The notes under the pieces were generated by a model that did not search any database, had not been told where the DNA came from, and saw only the letters and a program-made list of their open reading frames with translations. Below are positions 55,735 through 64,000 of a stretch of 64,000 nucleotides of DNA, in pieces (the stretch's first letter is position 1; every line of letters begins with the position of its first letter). Both the position numbers and the translations under genes were made by a program. This DNA is from Agreia sp. VKM Ac-1783 (GTDB lineage: Bacteria > Actinomycetota > Actinomycetes > Actinomycetales > Microbacteriaceae), in NCBI RefSeq assembly GCF_900177765.1, contig NZ_FXWI01000003.1:434001-498000 (forward strand). Reading direction: 5' to 3'.

Positions 55735-56562
55735 CTACTCGAAGCTGACCCCGTCGATCACGGCGGGGTCGGCGGGAGCGCCGTCACTGGCCCCGGTCTT
55801 CGTGCCATCATCGGCGATCTTCGTGACCACGTCGAGCCCGCTCGTGATCGTGCCGAGCACCGTGTAGCCGCCGGCGGCATCCGAGGGGATCATCGAGTCG
55901 TCGTAGACGATGAAGAACTGGCTGCCCATGCTGTCGCCGTCGCCGCCGATGCGCGCCATCGCGAGGGTGCCTGCCGGGTAGACATCGTCTTTCGGTGCGT
56001 TCTCGACGGGGCCGTACGAGTATCCTGGGCCGCCTGTCCCCGTGCCCGTGGGATCACCGCACTGCAGCACGTAGATACCCTCGGTCACCAGCCGGTGGCA
56101 CGAGGTGCCGTCGAAGAAGCCCTCGTCGCCGAGCGCGAGGAACGACGACACGGCCTGGGGAGCAGCGGCTCCGTCGAGCGTGACGCCGACATCCTGCCCG
56201 TTGATGGTGATGGTGATGGTGCCCGTCCAGTCACGGTTCTCTGCGAGTGAGGGCGACGGCAGTTCGTACACCTCGCTTGTCGAAGCGCCTGAGGGCACAG
56301 GCTCGGCGAGCTGATCGTTCACGGCCGCGATGCCGCCGGTGATGAGGACCGCGATGACGACGATGCCGGCGACGAGGCCTGCGTAGCCGATGGTCATGCC
56401 GGCGATGGCGAGTCCGCGTCCGCCTTCTCCGGTGCGCTTGATCTGCCGCAGCGCGATATGCCCGGTGATGACGGCCGCCAGCGAGAGGAAGAAGGCCGAG
56501 ACGAGCGAGACGATCGCCAGGGGATTGGTGCGAGTGCTACCTGGCCGGTATGGGTTGGTCAT
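55735..56562 (-). CDS. Membrane-anchored cyclophilin (DUF4190 + peptidyl-prolyl isomerase)
   Basis: 275 residues. Residues 10-75 are a DUF4190 pair of membrane helices (TNPLAIVSLVSAF, ITGHIALRQIKRTGEGGRGLA); a spacer then leads to a cyclophilin domain with FFDGTSCHRLVTEG, GGPGYSYGPVENA, GTLAMARIGGDGDSMGSQFFI and a C-terminal VLGTITSGLDVV. The catalytic Arg of FxR lies at CHRLV. It would aid folding of exported proteins outside the membrane. GAGGAG seven bases before ATG 56562 confirms a start that overlaps the preceding gene by 26 bases. Confidence 0.9.
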   Translation of the reverse strand: MTNPYRPGSTRTNPLAIVSLVSAFFLSLAAVITGHIALRQIKRTGEGGRGLAIAGMTIGYAGLVAGIVVIAVLITGGIAAVNDQLAEPVPSGASTSEVYELPSPSLAENRDWTGTITITINGQDVGVTLDGAAAPQAVSSFLALGDEGFFDGTSCHRLVTEGIYVLQCGDPTGTGTGGPGYSYGPVENAPKDDVYPAGTLAMARIGGDGDSMGSQFFIVYDDSMIPSDAAGGYTVLGTITSGLDVVTKIADDGTKTGASDGAPADPAVIDGVSFE

Positions 56563-57196
56563 CGGAACTCCTCGGTGCTGGCGCTGGCGCGGCTGTCGCG
56601 GCCAGTCTGCCAGAGCGCACGCCCATCAGGGGGAGGGTGATGTTGCAGAGTGGGCCGATCAGGAGTGCGAACGCGAGTGTTCCCAGGCCGACGTTGCCAC
56701 CCAGCAGCCAGCCGATGAGCAATACGGTGGCCTCGACCCCGAAGCGGCCCACCCAGATGGGCCATCCGAAACGGTTGTGGATGCCGGTCATCAGCCCGTC
56801 CCGCGGGCCCGGGCCCATGTGGGCACCGATGTAGATGCCGCTGGCGACCGCGAGCAGTACGAGCCCCGCAGTGAACATGCCGGCTTGTGCCCAGATGTTC
56901 GGCATGGCCGGCAGGATCCACAGACTCAGTTCGATGAATGGCCCGATCAGCAGCACGTTCAGGACGGTGCCGAGTCCGGGCCTCTGCCGTAGCGGAATCC
57001 ACAGCAGAAGAACGAGGCCGCCGACGATGTTCGTGAGCAGGCCGAAACTGAGGCCCGTCTGCGCGACGAGGCCCTGAGCGAAGACCGTCCACGGGTCGAC
57101 CCCGAGAGCGGCCCGAATCATCAGGGCATCGGCGAAGGCATACAGCGCGAGACCGCAGATGAGGCGAACGAGGCGACGGGCGAACAAGAAGGTCAT
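56537..57196 (-). CDS. YczE/YitT-type membrane protein
   Basis: 219 residues with five membrane helices. FARRLVRLICGLALYAFADALMI (divided), GVDPWTVFAQGLV, GIYIGAHMGPGPRDGLMTG and GNVGLGTLAFALLIGPL mark the YczE family. In many Gram-positive bacteria it is divergently paired with a MocR-type regulator (YczR), exactly as here. The transported or sensed compound is not known. ATG 57196 is preferred over upstream in-frame starts at 57214, which lie within the operator. The last 26 bases overlap the cyclophilin gene. Confidence 0.88.
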   Translation of the reverse strand: MTFLFARRLVRLICGLALYAFADALMIRAALGVDPWTVFAQGLVAQTGLSFGLLTNIVGGLVLLLWIPLRQRPGLGTVLNVLLIGPFIELSLWILPAMPNIWAQAGMFTAGLVLLAVASGIYIGAHMGPGPRDGLMTGIHNRFGWPIWVGRFGVEATVLLIGWLLGGNVGLGTLAFALLIGPLCNITLPLMGVRSGRLAATAAPAPAPRSSDDQPIPAR

Positions 57197-57204
57197 GCAT
57201 GCAT

Positions 57205-57241
57205 CCAATTGCAAAATTGGCCCTGTATCAAGAAGCCAATT
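57205..57241. promoter_or_regulatory. Three-half-site operator in the yczE/mocR gap
   Basis: CCAATT at 57205-57210, AATTGG at 57215-57220 and CCAATT at 57236-57241 lie in the 61-base divergent gap. The first two form an inverted repeat with four bases between; the second and third form another with 15 bases. The mixed direct and inverted arrangement is characteristic of dimeric MocR-family regulators. Confidence 0.75.
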
Positions 57242-57257
57242 TAGCTAAAGTGGTTGC

Positions 57258-58694
57258 ATGTCTGACGCACTCCTCGGCACCCGCGCGCTGCGTTCCCTGC
57301 TCGGCGACTGGAAAGACGGCGGCGGGCCGCTCTACCAGGCCCTGTTCGACCGCATCCGTCTTCTCGTTCTCGACGGCCGCATCCCCGCGGGCACGCGGCT
57401 CCCCGCCGAACGCGAGCTGGCGCAGGCGCTCGAGGTGAGTCGCACGCTTGTCACCAGCGCCTACCGCGAGCTGCGAGAAGGCGGCTACACGACGAGCGTC
57501 CGAGGATCGGGCAGCGTCGCCCGCGTGCCCGGACGGGCCAGCCTCGCGGTCGACGCAGGGGGAGGGTTCCTCGACTTCACCAAGGCGGTGATGCCGGCGA
57601 GCCCCGGCATCGCGTTGGCCACCGAGCAGTCGATGGACGACTTCGGCCGCTATCTGCAGGGGCCCGGCTATAACTTCGAGGGCATCCCCGAGTTGCGCGA
57701 CGCGGTCGCCGAGCGCTACACGGCGCGCGGGCTGCCGACGACGCCAGACCAGATCCTCGTGACAACGGGAGCTCAGGCCGCCATCGCACTGTTGTCGCGG
57801 GTGCTGCTCAGTCGCGGCGATCGGGCCCTCGTAGAACTGCCGAGCTATCCGCATGCGTACGAGGCCCTCGCCCTGGCCGGGGCGCGACTCGCGCCGGTGA
57901 GCGTCACCCCGGGTGAAGGGTGGGACGAGTCGGCGCTCGAGCAGCTGATGCGTCGGACGACTCCCGCGGTGGGCTATCTCATGCCCGACTTTCACAATCC
58001 CACGGGCGAGTCGATGTCCGTCGAACTGCGCGAACGCGTCATCGACCAGGCGATGCGGGCAGGAACGACCCTGCTCATCGACGAGACCTCGGGCGAACTC
58101 GACATCGACCGCGAAGGCAGTTTCCTGCCCTTCGCCGCCTACGCTACTCCGGGAGACGAACGCAGCGTCGTCTCGATCGGATCGGTCGGCAAGACCATCT
58201 GGGACGGCCTGCGCGTGGGCTGGATCCGCGCGGAACCCGGGCTCATCCGCACCCTCGCCGCAGCCCGGCCCGCCAGCGACCTCGGCACGCCCATTCTCGA
58301 GCAGCTCATCGTGACACGCATGCTCGGTGACATGCCGGCGATTCTCGAGGGTCGTCGCGAGCAGCTCCGGGCCGGACGCGACCGACTGCAGCAGATCGTC
58401 GCCACCAGCTTTCCGTCGTGGAGCGCACCCCCGGTGGCTGGCGGCATCGCGAGTTGGGTCGCACTCGGCTCGCCCGTCTCGTCGCAACTCGCGCTCGCCG
58501 CTCGCGCCGAGGGGCTCCTCATCACCGCTGGGCCGCGATTCGGGCTCGACGGAGCCCTCGAGCGTTTTCTGCGCATCCCGCTCGGCTACCCGACGGCGCA
58601 ACTCGAACAGGGCATGGATGCGCTGGGCCGGGCTTGGCAGGCGATCATGCGCAACCCGGTTCCCGGGGCGCAGGCCTTCGGCGATGTGGCCTGA
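57258..58694 (+). CDS. MocR-family (GntR-aminotransferase) regulator, YczR-like
   Basis: 478 residues. GntR winged helix at 20-90 (LYQALFDRIRLLVLDGRI, LPAERELAQALEVSRTLVTSAYRELREGG, divided) then a fold-type-I aminotransferase domain. The PLP-binding Lys is in SIGSVGKTIWDGLRVGW, and LVTTGAQAAIALL, MPDFHNPTGESM and an Asp in LLIDETSGEL complete the cofactor site. It probably uses PLP as effector and controls the divergent YczE gene through the CCAATT sites. A Ser-Asp start follows an AT-rich region without a clear ribosome site. Confidence 0.92.
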   Translation: MSDALLGTRALRSLLGDWKDGGGPLYQALFDRIRLLVLDGRIPAGTRLPAERELAQALEVSRTLVTSAYRELREGGYTTSVRGSGSVARVPGRASLAVDAGGGFLDFTKAVMPASPGIALATEQSMDDFGRYLQGPGYNFEGIPELRDAVAERYTARGLPTTPDQILVTTGAQAAIALLSRVLLSRGDRALVELPSYPHAYEALALAGARLAPVSVTPGEGWDESALEQLMRRTTPAVGYLMPDFHNPTGESMSVELRERVIDQAMRAGTTLLIDETSGELDIDREGSFLPFAAYATPGDERSVVSIGSVGKTIWDGLRVGWIRAEPGLIRTLAAARPASDLGTPILEQLIVTRMLGDMPAILEGRREQLRAGRDRLQQIVATSFPSWSAPPVAGGIASWVALGSPVSSQLALAARAEGLLITAGPRFGLDGALERFLRIPLGYPTAQLEQGMDALGRAWQAIMRNPVPGAQAFGDVA

Positions 58695-58712
58695 CGCGCC
58701 AGACCAGCCGGA

Positions 58713-59069
58713 TCAGGCCAGCGGCGGGTCGGGAACCTCGGTCGGTTCGTCGAGATCGGGATAGTCGGAGGTGTTGTTCGATGCCACGGGCCTGGGCGCC
58801 TGAAGGTGTCCGGTTCTCTCGCGGATAGTCTCCACAAGGCCGAGGTCTACGGGGTCTTCGATGGTCGTCTCGATCTCTTCGACAATGAACTGGCTGGCCG
58901 GGCCGAGAAGCAATTGGGTGTGCACAAGGGTGCCGGCATCGTTGATGCTCGGCACGTCGATCGTGTCGCTGGATTCCTGTCGGGCGAGCTCGCTCGCGTA
59001 CTCGAGGATGGCATCCGCCACTTGGTCGCCGGTAACGACGGCGCCGCCGCTGTAGAGGATACGTTTCAT
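58713..59069 (-). CDS. Conserved hypothetical protein
   Basis: 118 residues. It starts MKRILYSGGAVVTGDQVADAIL, continues with ELARQESSDTIDVPSINDAG and LVHTQLLLGPASQFIVEEIE, and ends in an acidic Pro/Asp tail. I recall similar small proteins in related actinobacteria but no function. The GGAG is only a base or two from ATG 59069, so the start may lie elsewhere in the same frame; the conserved-looking sequence begins here. It faces the MocR gene with an 18-base gap and diverges from the RND gene. Confidence 0.72.
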   Translation of the reverse strand: MKRILYSGGAVVTGDQVADAILEYASELARQESSDTIDVPSINDAGTLVHTQLLLGPASQFIVEEIETTIEDPVDLGLVETIRERTGHLQAPRPVASNNTSDYPDLDEPTEVPDPPLA

Positions 59070-59229
59070 ACTCCGATATTGGCTGGGATCACCCGGAGCC
59101 ACAACGCCTTGCGTTGCGGGGCTGTTCGCCGTAAGCATGGCCTCGCGAGTGCGGCCAGAGCGAGGCCGGATGTCATAGTTGTCAGAGCTCGCGAAACGGT
59201 CGCCGCACCGCTCGACAGAAGGTAGCCCT

Positions 59230-62200
59230 GTGCATTTTCTTGCCATTCTCAGCATGAAGAACCGTGCGTTGATCGCACTCGTCACGATTGTGGCGGCCGT
59301 CTTCGGCGGCCTGGCCCTGACGAGCCTGAAGCAGGAGCTCATTCCGTCGATCGAGTTTCCTCAGCTCGCCGTGCTCACCAACTATCCCGGGGCCTCACCG
59401 GAGGTCGTCAACGACGACGTCTCCGTGCCCATCGAGACGGCGATCCAGGGCGTGGCCGGCATTGAGACCACCACCGCGACATCGAGCACGAACCTGTCGA
59501 TCATCAGCGCCACGTTCACGTACGGCACGAACCTCGCCACGGCCGAGCAGAAGATCAATCAGGCGATCAACCGCATCAAGTCGAGCCTGCCCGAAGACCT
59601 CGATCCCCAGGTTCTGTCGGGGGGCATCGACGACTTCCCGGTTGTACAGATCGCCGTGACTCCGGCGGATGGCGCGACGGACACCAAGGCGCTCGCGGCA
59701 CTGGTACGCGCCAACACCCTGCCAGACATCACCGATGTGGCCGGGGTGCGCGACGCCCAGCTGGTGGGCGACATCGGTCAGCGTGTCACGATCACGCCCG
59801 ACTCAGCGAAGCTCGCCTCGGCCGGGCTGTCGACGCAGGCGATCCGGGATGCCGTCAAGAACAATGGGCTGCTGATTCCGGCGGGCTCGCTCACCGAGAA
59901 CGACAAGACTCTGTCCGTGCAGGCCGGGCAGAAGCTCACCAGCGTCGCAGACATCCAGGGGCTTCCGCTCGGCGGAGCGCCGAAGCCCGGGGGTGGCGTC
60001 TTCACGATCGCCGATGTGGCGACGGTCGCACTGACCGACAACCCCGTCACCTCGATCTCGAGGGTCGACGGCAAACCCGCCCTCACCATCGCCATCACGA
60101 AGCTACCCGCGGCGAATACGGTCGAGGTGTCGAACGCGGTTCAAGACCTGCTGCCGAAGCTCAAGGACGCTCTCGACGGTGCCACTTTCACGGTGGTGTT
60201 CGATCAGGCTCCCTACATTCAGCAGTCGATTCAGTCGCTGACCGAAGAAGGCCTGCTCGGGCTCTTCTTCGCCGTCGTGGTGATCCTCGTGTTCCTGCTG
60301 TCGATTCGCTCGACGCTCGTCACCGCGATCTCCATTCCCACCTCGCTGCTCATCACCTTCATCGGTCTGCAGACCGCGGGGTACTCGCTCAACATCCTCA
60401 CTCTCGGCGCCCTCACGATCGCTATCGGTCGAGTGGTCGACGACTCCATCGTGGTGATCGAGAACATCCGACGACATCTCGCCTCCCCTGAGGGCGTCGC
60501 CCGCATGCAGGGCGGCACCGATCGCGCGGGCGTCGCCCGGGCTGCCATCATCGTCGAGGCCGTTCGCGAGGTGGCCGGTGCCATCACCGCGTCGACGATC
60601 ACGACGGTCGCCGTGTTCCTTCCGATCTCGTTCGTCGAGGGGACGACAGGCGAACTGTTCCGGCCGTTCGCGCTCACCGTGACCATCGCGTTGCTCGCGT
60701 CGCTCATCGTGGCGCTCACGATCGTGCCCGTGCTCGCCTACTGGTTCCTTCGCTCACGCAAGCCGAAGAATCACGCGCACGACATCGCATCCGCGCCTGT
60801 CGCGCCGGTCGACCCGGCCACAGGTCTCGAGTCGCGGCGTGCCAGGCGGCAGGAGCAGCTGGTCACCGAGGACGAGAAGCCGTCTGGACTGCAGAAGCGG
60901 TACCTGCCGATTCTCGAGGGCACGCTCAAGCGGCCCGTTCTCACGCTCGTATCGGCGGCCCTTCTGCTGATCCTCACCCTCGGGCTGACCCCGTTCATGA
61001 AGACGAACTTCCTCGGGTCGAGCGGGCAGAACACCCTGACGGTCACGCAGACGGTGCCTGTCGGCACGAGTCTGGATGCGCAGAACACCGCCGCGCAATC
61101 GGTCGAGAAGGCGCTGCTCGGAATCAAGGGCATCAAGACGGTGCAGCTCAGCATCGGATCGAGCGGTTCTGCGCTTCGAGACGCCTTCGTCGGCGGCGGA
61201 GCGGGAGCGATCACCTACTCGATCACCACCGACGAGAGCGCCGATCAAGATGCTCTCGCCGAGACGGTTCGCACGACGCTCGAGAAGACCAGCGACGCCG
61301 GCGACATCCAGGTGGCGGCCTCGGCGGGCTTCGGAACGTCGAGCGACATCGCCATCGACGTGACCGCGACCAGCGCGTCCGATCTGCAGACGGCATCTGA
61401 TGCCATTCTGGCCAAGGTCTCGAAGCTCGACGCCATCACGCAGAGCGAGAGCAACCTCAGCAACTCGAGGCCCTACATCGCCGTCACGGTCGACCGGGTC
61501 AAAGCGACCGAGGCGGGGCTCAGCGAGACGGTCGTGGGCGGCATCGTGTCGCAGGCGATGCAGCCGCAGACTCTCGGCACGATCTTCATCGACGACACCA
61601 GCTACACGATGTACATCCAGTCGCAGACGTCGCCGGCAACGGTCGCAGATCTCGCCGGGCTCCAGATTCCCAGCGCAGCGGGACTGATTCGCCTCGACTC
61701 GGTCGCGAAGGTCGAGACGGTCGACGGACCGGCATCGATCACGACCGTCAAGGGGGTGCGTACCGCCACGATCACGGCGACGCCGGCGAGTGACAACCTC
61801 GGCACCGCGAGTGCCGAGGTGCAGGCAGCGGTCGACGACACCAAGCTCCCCGCCGGAGCGACGGCGTCTCTGGGTGGCGTGACGAGCGACCAGGGCGACG
61901 CCTTCAGTCAGCTGGGAATCGCGCTGCTCGTGGCCATCCTCATCGTCTACGTCGTGATGGTCGCGACCTTCCGCAGCCTGCTTCAGCCCCTGCTGCTGCT
62001 GGTGTCGGTGCCGTTCGCGGCCACGGGTGCGATCATCCTGCAGCTGGTGTCGGGCATCCCGCTCGGTGTGCCGTCGATCATCGGTGTGCTGATGCTCATC
62101 GGCATCGTCGTGACGAACGCGATCGTGCTGATCGACCTGGTGAACCAGTATCGCGAGAAGGGGCGGTCAGTGCGTGAGGCGCTCATCGATGGCGCGAGCC

Positions 62201-62445
62201 GCAGGCTTCGGCCCATTCTGATGACGGCACTGGCCACCATCTTCGCGCTTCTGCCTATGGCCGTGGGGCTCACGGGTCACGGCGGCTTCATCTCGCAGCC
62301 GCTCGCGCTCGTCGTCATCGGCGGCCTCGTCTCATCGACGGTGTTGACGCTGCTCGTGCTCCCGGTGCTGTACTCGGTTGTCTACGGCGGGCTCGAGCGG
62401 CGAAAGGCGCGTCGTCTAGAACGCGAAGAGGGACTCACGACGTAA
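59230..62445 (+). CDS. RND-family efflux transporter (AcrB/SwrC-like)
   Basis: 1071 residues, the full length of the family: 12 membrane helices with two large extracellular loops (about 40-330 and 610-880). Family landmarks are FPQLAVLTNYPGASPEVVNDDV (divided), the proton-relay Asp pair in IGRVVDDSIVVIENI, LPISFVEGTTGELFRPFA and the late VTNAIVLIDLVNQYREKG. Gram-positive members such as SwrC export surfactants or lipids without an outer-membrane partner; no membrane-fusion protein gene is adjacent. GTG 59230 has AAGG eight bases upstream and begins the conserved helix 1; longer frames start inside the divergent gene's leader. Confidence 0.92.
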   Translation: MHFLAILSMKNRALIALVTIVAAVFGGLALTSLKQELIPSIEFPQLAVLTNYPGASPEVVNDDVSVPIETAIQGVAGIETTTATSSTNLSIISATFTYGTNLATAEQKINQAINRIKSSLPEDLDPQVLSGGIDDFPVVQIAVTPADGATDTKALAALVRANTLPDITDVAGVRDAQLVGDIGQRVTITPDSAKLASAGLSTQAIRDAVKNNGLLIPAGSLTENDKTLSVQAGQKLTSVADIQGLPLGGAPKPGGGVFTIADVATVALTDNPVTSISRVDGKPALTIAITKLPAANTVEVSNAVQDLLPKLKDALDGATFTVVFDQAPYIQQSIQSLTEEGLLGLFFAVVVILVFLLSIRSTLVTAISIPTSLLITFIGLQTAGYSLNILTLGALTIAIGRVVDDSIVVIENIRRHLASPEGVARMQGGTDRAGVARAAIIVEAVREVAGAITASTITTVAVFLPISFVEGTTGELFRPFALTVTIALLASLIVALTIVPVLAYWFLRSRKPKNHAHDIASAPVAPVDPATGLESRRARRQEQLVTEDEKPSGLQKRYLPILEGTLKRPVLTLVSAALLLILTLGLTPFMKTNFLGSSGQNTLTVTQTVPVGTSLDAQNTAAQSVEKALLGIKGIKTVQLSIGSSGSALRDAFVGGGAGAITYSITTDESADQDALAETVRTTLEKTSDAGDIQVAASAGFGTSSDIAIDVTATSASDLQTASDAILAKVSKLDAITQSESNLSNSRPYIAVTVDRVKATEAGLSETVVGGIVSQAMQPQTLGTIFIDDTSYTMYIQSQTSPATVADLAGLQIPSAAGLIRLDSVAKVETVDGPASITTVKGVRTATITATPASDNLGTASAEVQAAVDDTKLPAGATASLGGVTSDQGDAFSQLGIALLVAILIVYVVMVATFRSLLQPLLLLVSVPFAATGAIILQLVSGIPLGVPSIIGVLMLIGIVVTNAIVLIDLVNQYREKGRSVREALIDGASRRLRPILMTALATIFALLPMAVGLTGHGGFISQPLALVVIGGLVSSTVLTLLVLPVLYSVVYGGLERRKARRLEREEGLTT

Positions 62446-62455
62446 TCGTCGAGAT

Positions 62456-62488
62456 CGACATGCGGGGTGCTCTGTGCCCCGCATGTCG
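62456..62488 (+). terminator. Terminator hairpin after the RND gene
   Basis: CGACATGCGGGG (62456-62467) pairs perfectly with CCCCGCATGTCG (62477-62488) around nine bases, ten bases after the stop, followed by a short GCATTTAC. Confidence 0.85.
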
Positions 62489-62799
62489 GCATTTACAGAG
62501 TCGATCTGAGCGACGCGAGTGACAAAGTGCCGCGCGACGTGTAACGTTTACAGGTCGGCTCTAGACACCGCGATTCGTCGCGGAAGGGTTTGTAAGTCTG
62601 GTGGGCCGGTTTTCCTTTGTCAGCGTATGGACGCGCTGGCCAGCGGTCATTCGTGTCGTATACGAATATCCCCGTTGCTCACAAGGAATTGTCAACGTAT
62701 GACACGGCCCCGGACTGAAGATATTCCGGGTTCTAGCGAAGTTACAACCAATTCCGGTTGTCGTTTTGCCATGCAATCTAATAAAACCCGGAAAGTACC
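62489..62799 (+). promoter_or_regulatory. Long AT-richer leader region of the DEAD-box helicase gene
   Basis: The 311 bases before the helicase start contain no convincing gene; frames in it are open only by chance. The composition is clearly less GC-rich than neighbours. Small hairpins occur: ATTCGT/ACGAAT near 62650, CCCGGA/TCCGGG (62709-62714, 62725-62730) and ACAACC/GGTTGT (62744-62749, 62756-62761). A long structured leader is common for cold-induced RNA helicase genes. Promoter position cannot be fixed by eye. Confidence 0.5.
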
Positions 62800-64000
62800 A
62801 TGCCTAAAACCAACAAATCCGGCGGCTTCAAGCCTGCCAAGAACTACGTGCCGAACGGCTCGAAGTCCGGCAGCAAGTCGCCCGGACACCGCGGCTACCA
62901 GGCCGCCCCCGCATCCGGCGCCCCGAAGAAGGCCCGCTGGAACGCCGACGAGCGCGCAGCGCGCTCCTCTGAGCGTCCCGCGTACAGCAACAGCGAGCGT
63001 CCCTCGTACGGTGACCGCCCGCAGCGTTCAGAGCGTCCCTCGTACGGTGACCGCCCGCAGCGTTCAGAGCGTCCCTCGTACGGTGACCGCCCGCAGCGTT
63101 CAGAGCGTCCCTCGTACGGTGACCGCCCGCAGCGCAGCAACGACCGTCCTTCCTATGGTGACCGTCCTGCGCGCACGGAGCGTCCGTCGTACGGTGACCG
63201 CACCGAGCGCCCTTCGTATGGTGACCGCCCGCAGCGTTCAGAGCGTCCCTCTTACGGCGACCGCCCGCAGCGCAGCAACGACCGTCCGTCCTACGGTGAC
63301 CGTCCTGCGCGCACGGAGCGCCCGTCCTATGGCGACCGCCCGCAGCGCAGCAACGACCGTCCTTCCTATGGCGACCGCAACGAGCGCCCGTCGTATGGTG
63401 ACCGTCCGGCACGCACCGAGCGCCCGTCCTACGGTGACCGCCCCCAGCGCAGCAACGATCGCCCGTCTTACGGCGACCGTCCGGCTCGCACGGAGCGCCC
63501 TTCCTACGGCGACCGTCCGGCTCGCACCGAGCGTCCCTCCTACGGTGACCGCCCGCAGCGCAGCAACGACCGCGGCTCCGACTTCTACCCCAAGCGCGAC
63601 GACCGCCCCAGCACCGGACACGCGCCGGTAGACGACGTCGTGCTCGAGCGCCTCGAGGCCCAGGCCACGACCGCCGTCGAGGTCGAGGGTGTCTCGTTCA
63701 AGGACCTCGGTCTCGGAGACAACATCGAGCGTCAGCTGCAGTCGATGGGCGCGCTCAGCCCGTTCCCGATCCAGGCTGCGACCATCCCCGACGTTCTCGC
63801 CGGCAAAGATGTTCTCGGTCGAGGCAAGACCGGCTCCGGCAAGACCATCGCCTTCGGCGCACCCGTCGTCGAGCGTCTCATGGAGAACGGTGGAGCGAAG
63901 GGCCGCAAGCCCGGTCGTCTTCCTCGCGCACTCATCCTGGCTCCGACCCGCGAGCTCGCCATGCAGATCGACCGCACGGTGCAGCCGATCGCTCGCGCCG
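62800..64000 (+). CDS. DEAD-box RNA helicase with N-terminal RPSYGDR repeats, incomplete at right edge
   Basis: 400 residues are visible and the frame stays open to the window end. Residues 1-65 are basic and Gly/Ser-rich (MPKTNKSGGFKPAKNYVPNG). Residues 66-256 hold 16 copies of RPSYGDR joined by PQRSE, PARTE, PQRSND or a single T or N. The helicase core starts near 285: Q motif FKDLGLGD and FPIQAATIP, Walker A GRGKTGSGKT and motif Ia LAPTRELAMQ. The rest lies outside. It unwinds RNA, probably in ribosome assembly or cold adaptation. GGAAAG precedes ATG 62800. The Arg/Tyr-rich, disordered repeat region is expected to bind RNA or form condensates. Confidence 0.93.
   Translation, partial: MPKTNKSGGFKPAKNYVPNGSKSGSKSPGHRGYQAAPASGAPKKARWNADERAARSSERPAYSNSERPSYGDRPQRSERPSYGDRPQRSERPSYGDRPQRSERPSYGDRPQRSNDRPSYGDRPARTERPSYGDRTERPSYGDRPQRSERPSYGDRPQRSNDRPSYGDRPARTERPSYGDRPQRSNDRPSYGDRNERPSYGDRPARTERPSYGDRPQRSNDRPSYGDRPARTERPSYGDRPARTERPSYGDRPQRSNDRGSDFYPKRDDRPSTGHAPVDDVVLERLEAQATTAVEVEGVSFKDLGLGDNIERQLQSMGALSPFPIQAATIPDVLAGKDVLGRGKTGSGKTIAFGAPVVERLMENGGAKGRKPGRLPRALILAPTRELAMQIDRTVQPIARA
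62995..63567 (+). repeat. Tandem repeat array encoding 16 RPSYGDR units
   Basis: Imperfect 33- to 39-base coding repeats. The first four copies are almost identical in DNA (GAGCGTCCCTCGTACGGTGA pattern), while later copies use other synonymous codons, so recent duplication at the 5' end is superimposed on an older array. All copies stay in frame. Confidence 0.92.

Noticed and set aside
62995-63567. CRISPR-like array
   Set aside because: Repeats are in-frame codons of a protein, spacers are not unique, and no cas genes are present.
62519-63631. Long frame reading through the helicase repeat region in another frame
   Set aside because: Its Arg/Thr/Val monotony is the shifted reading of the RPSYGDR repeats; the true frame (62800 on) carries helicase motifs.

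Overview
The window is chromosomal DNA from a high-G+C actinobacterium. Gene content and style point to the family Microbacteriaceae: dense genes with many GTG starts and ATGA overlaps, DUF3073 and DUF3151 proteins, a SufS-SufU pair, LAxTG-type wall-anchoring signals, a YhgE/Pip protein and a WXG100 protein. The genus cannot be fixed from sequence alone. I see no rRNA or tRNA gene, insertion sequence, prophage or CRISPR array.

Layout. (1) 1-6490: the end of a GH6 cellulase, then an OmpR-type response regulator, an Hpt-like protein, a processive GT2 polysaccharide synthase, a lipoprotein, a membrane GGDEF-like protein and a membrane histidine kinase. This looks like a signal-controlled beta-glucan (cellulose-like) locus. 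Both the Hpt and GGDEF modules have lost their signature residues. (2) 6597-12915: a membrane-anchored sulfite-oxidase-like molybdoenzyme, then an Hsp90-family chaperone abutting a 943-residue TPR protein. (3) 13045-16528: TetR, a degenerate ABC ATPase and a YhgE/Pip protein in one operon with a perfect TetR-type operator. (4) 16709-21961: small conserved proteins, purA, GNAT, Ohr and chorismate mutase. (5) 21972-24324: a tiny LAQTG membrane protein and a lower-G+C three-gene WXG100 module that may be a type VII secretion effector with partner or immunity genes. (6) 24432-43970: most of the de novo purine pathway (purL, purQ, purS, purF, purM, purC, purD), interrupted by sufS-sufU, an acyl-CoA synthetase, a VOC dioxygenase, a wall-anchored 5'-nucleotidase, and a three-gene operon of repeat peptide, JmjC-type oxygenase and sucrase/ferredoxin-like protein. 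(7) 43974-52063: RidA, a LysE-type exporter with its LysR regulator, a PrmC-related methyltransferase, DUF3073, a KimA-like permease and an esterase/membrane pair. (8) 52123-64000: glyS, glgX, cyclophilin, a YczE/MocR pair with a three-half-site operator, an RND efflux pump, and the start of a DEAD-box helicase with 16 tandem RPSYGDR repeats.

The best candidate for an undescribed system is the operon at 39502-37087. It encodes an 85-residue acidic peptide with three 24-residue repeats, each carrying one His in a GHDGGADG context. It is translationally coupled to a JmjC/cupin oxygenase whose distal iron-site motif resembles that of the histidine hydroxylases MINA53/NO66, and then to a ferredoxin-like protein. 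Second are the WXG100 module at 24324-22195 and the Hsp90-TPR operon at 8203-12915. All functional statements here are homology calls made by eye; no database search was run.
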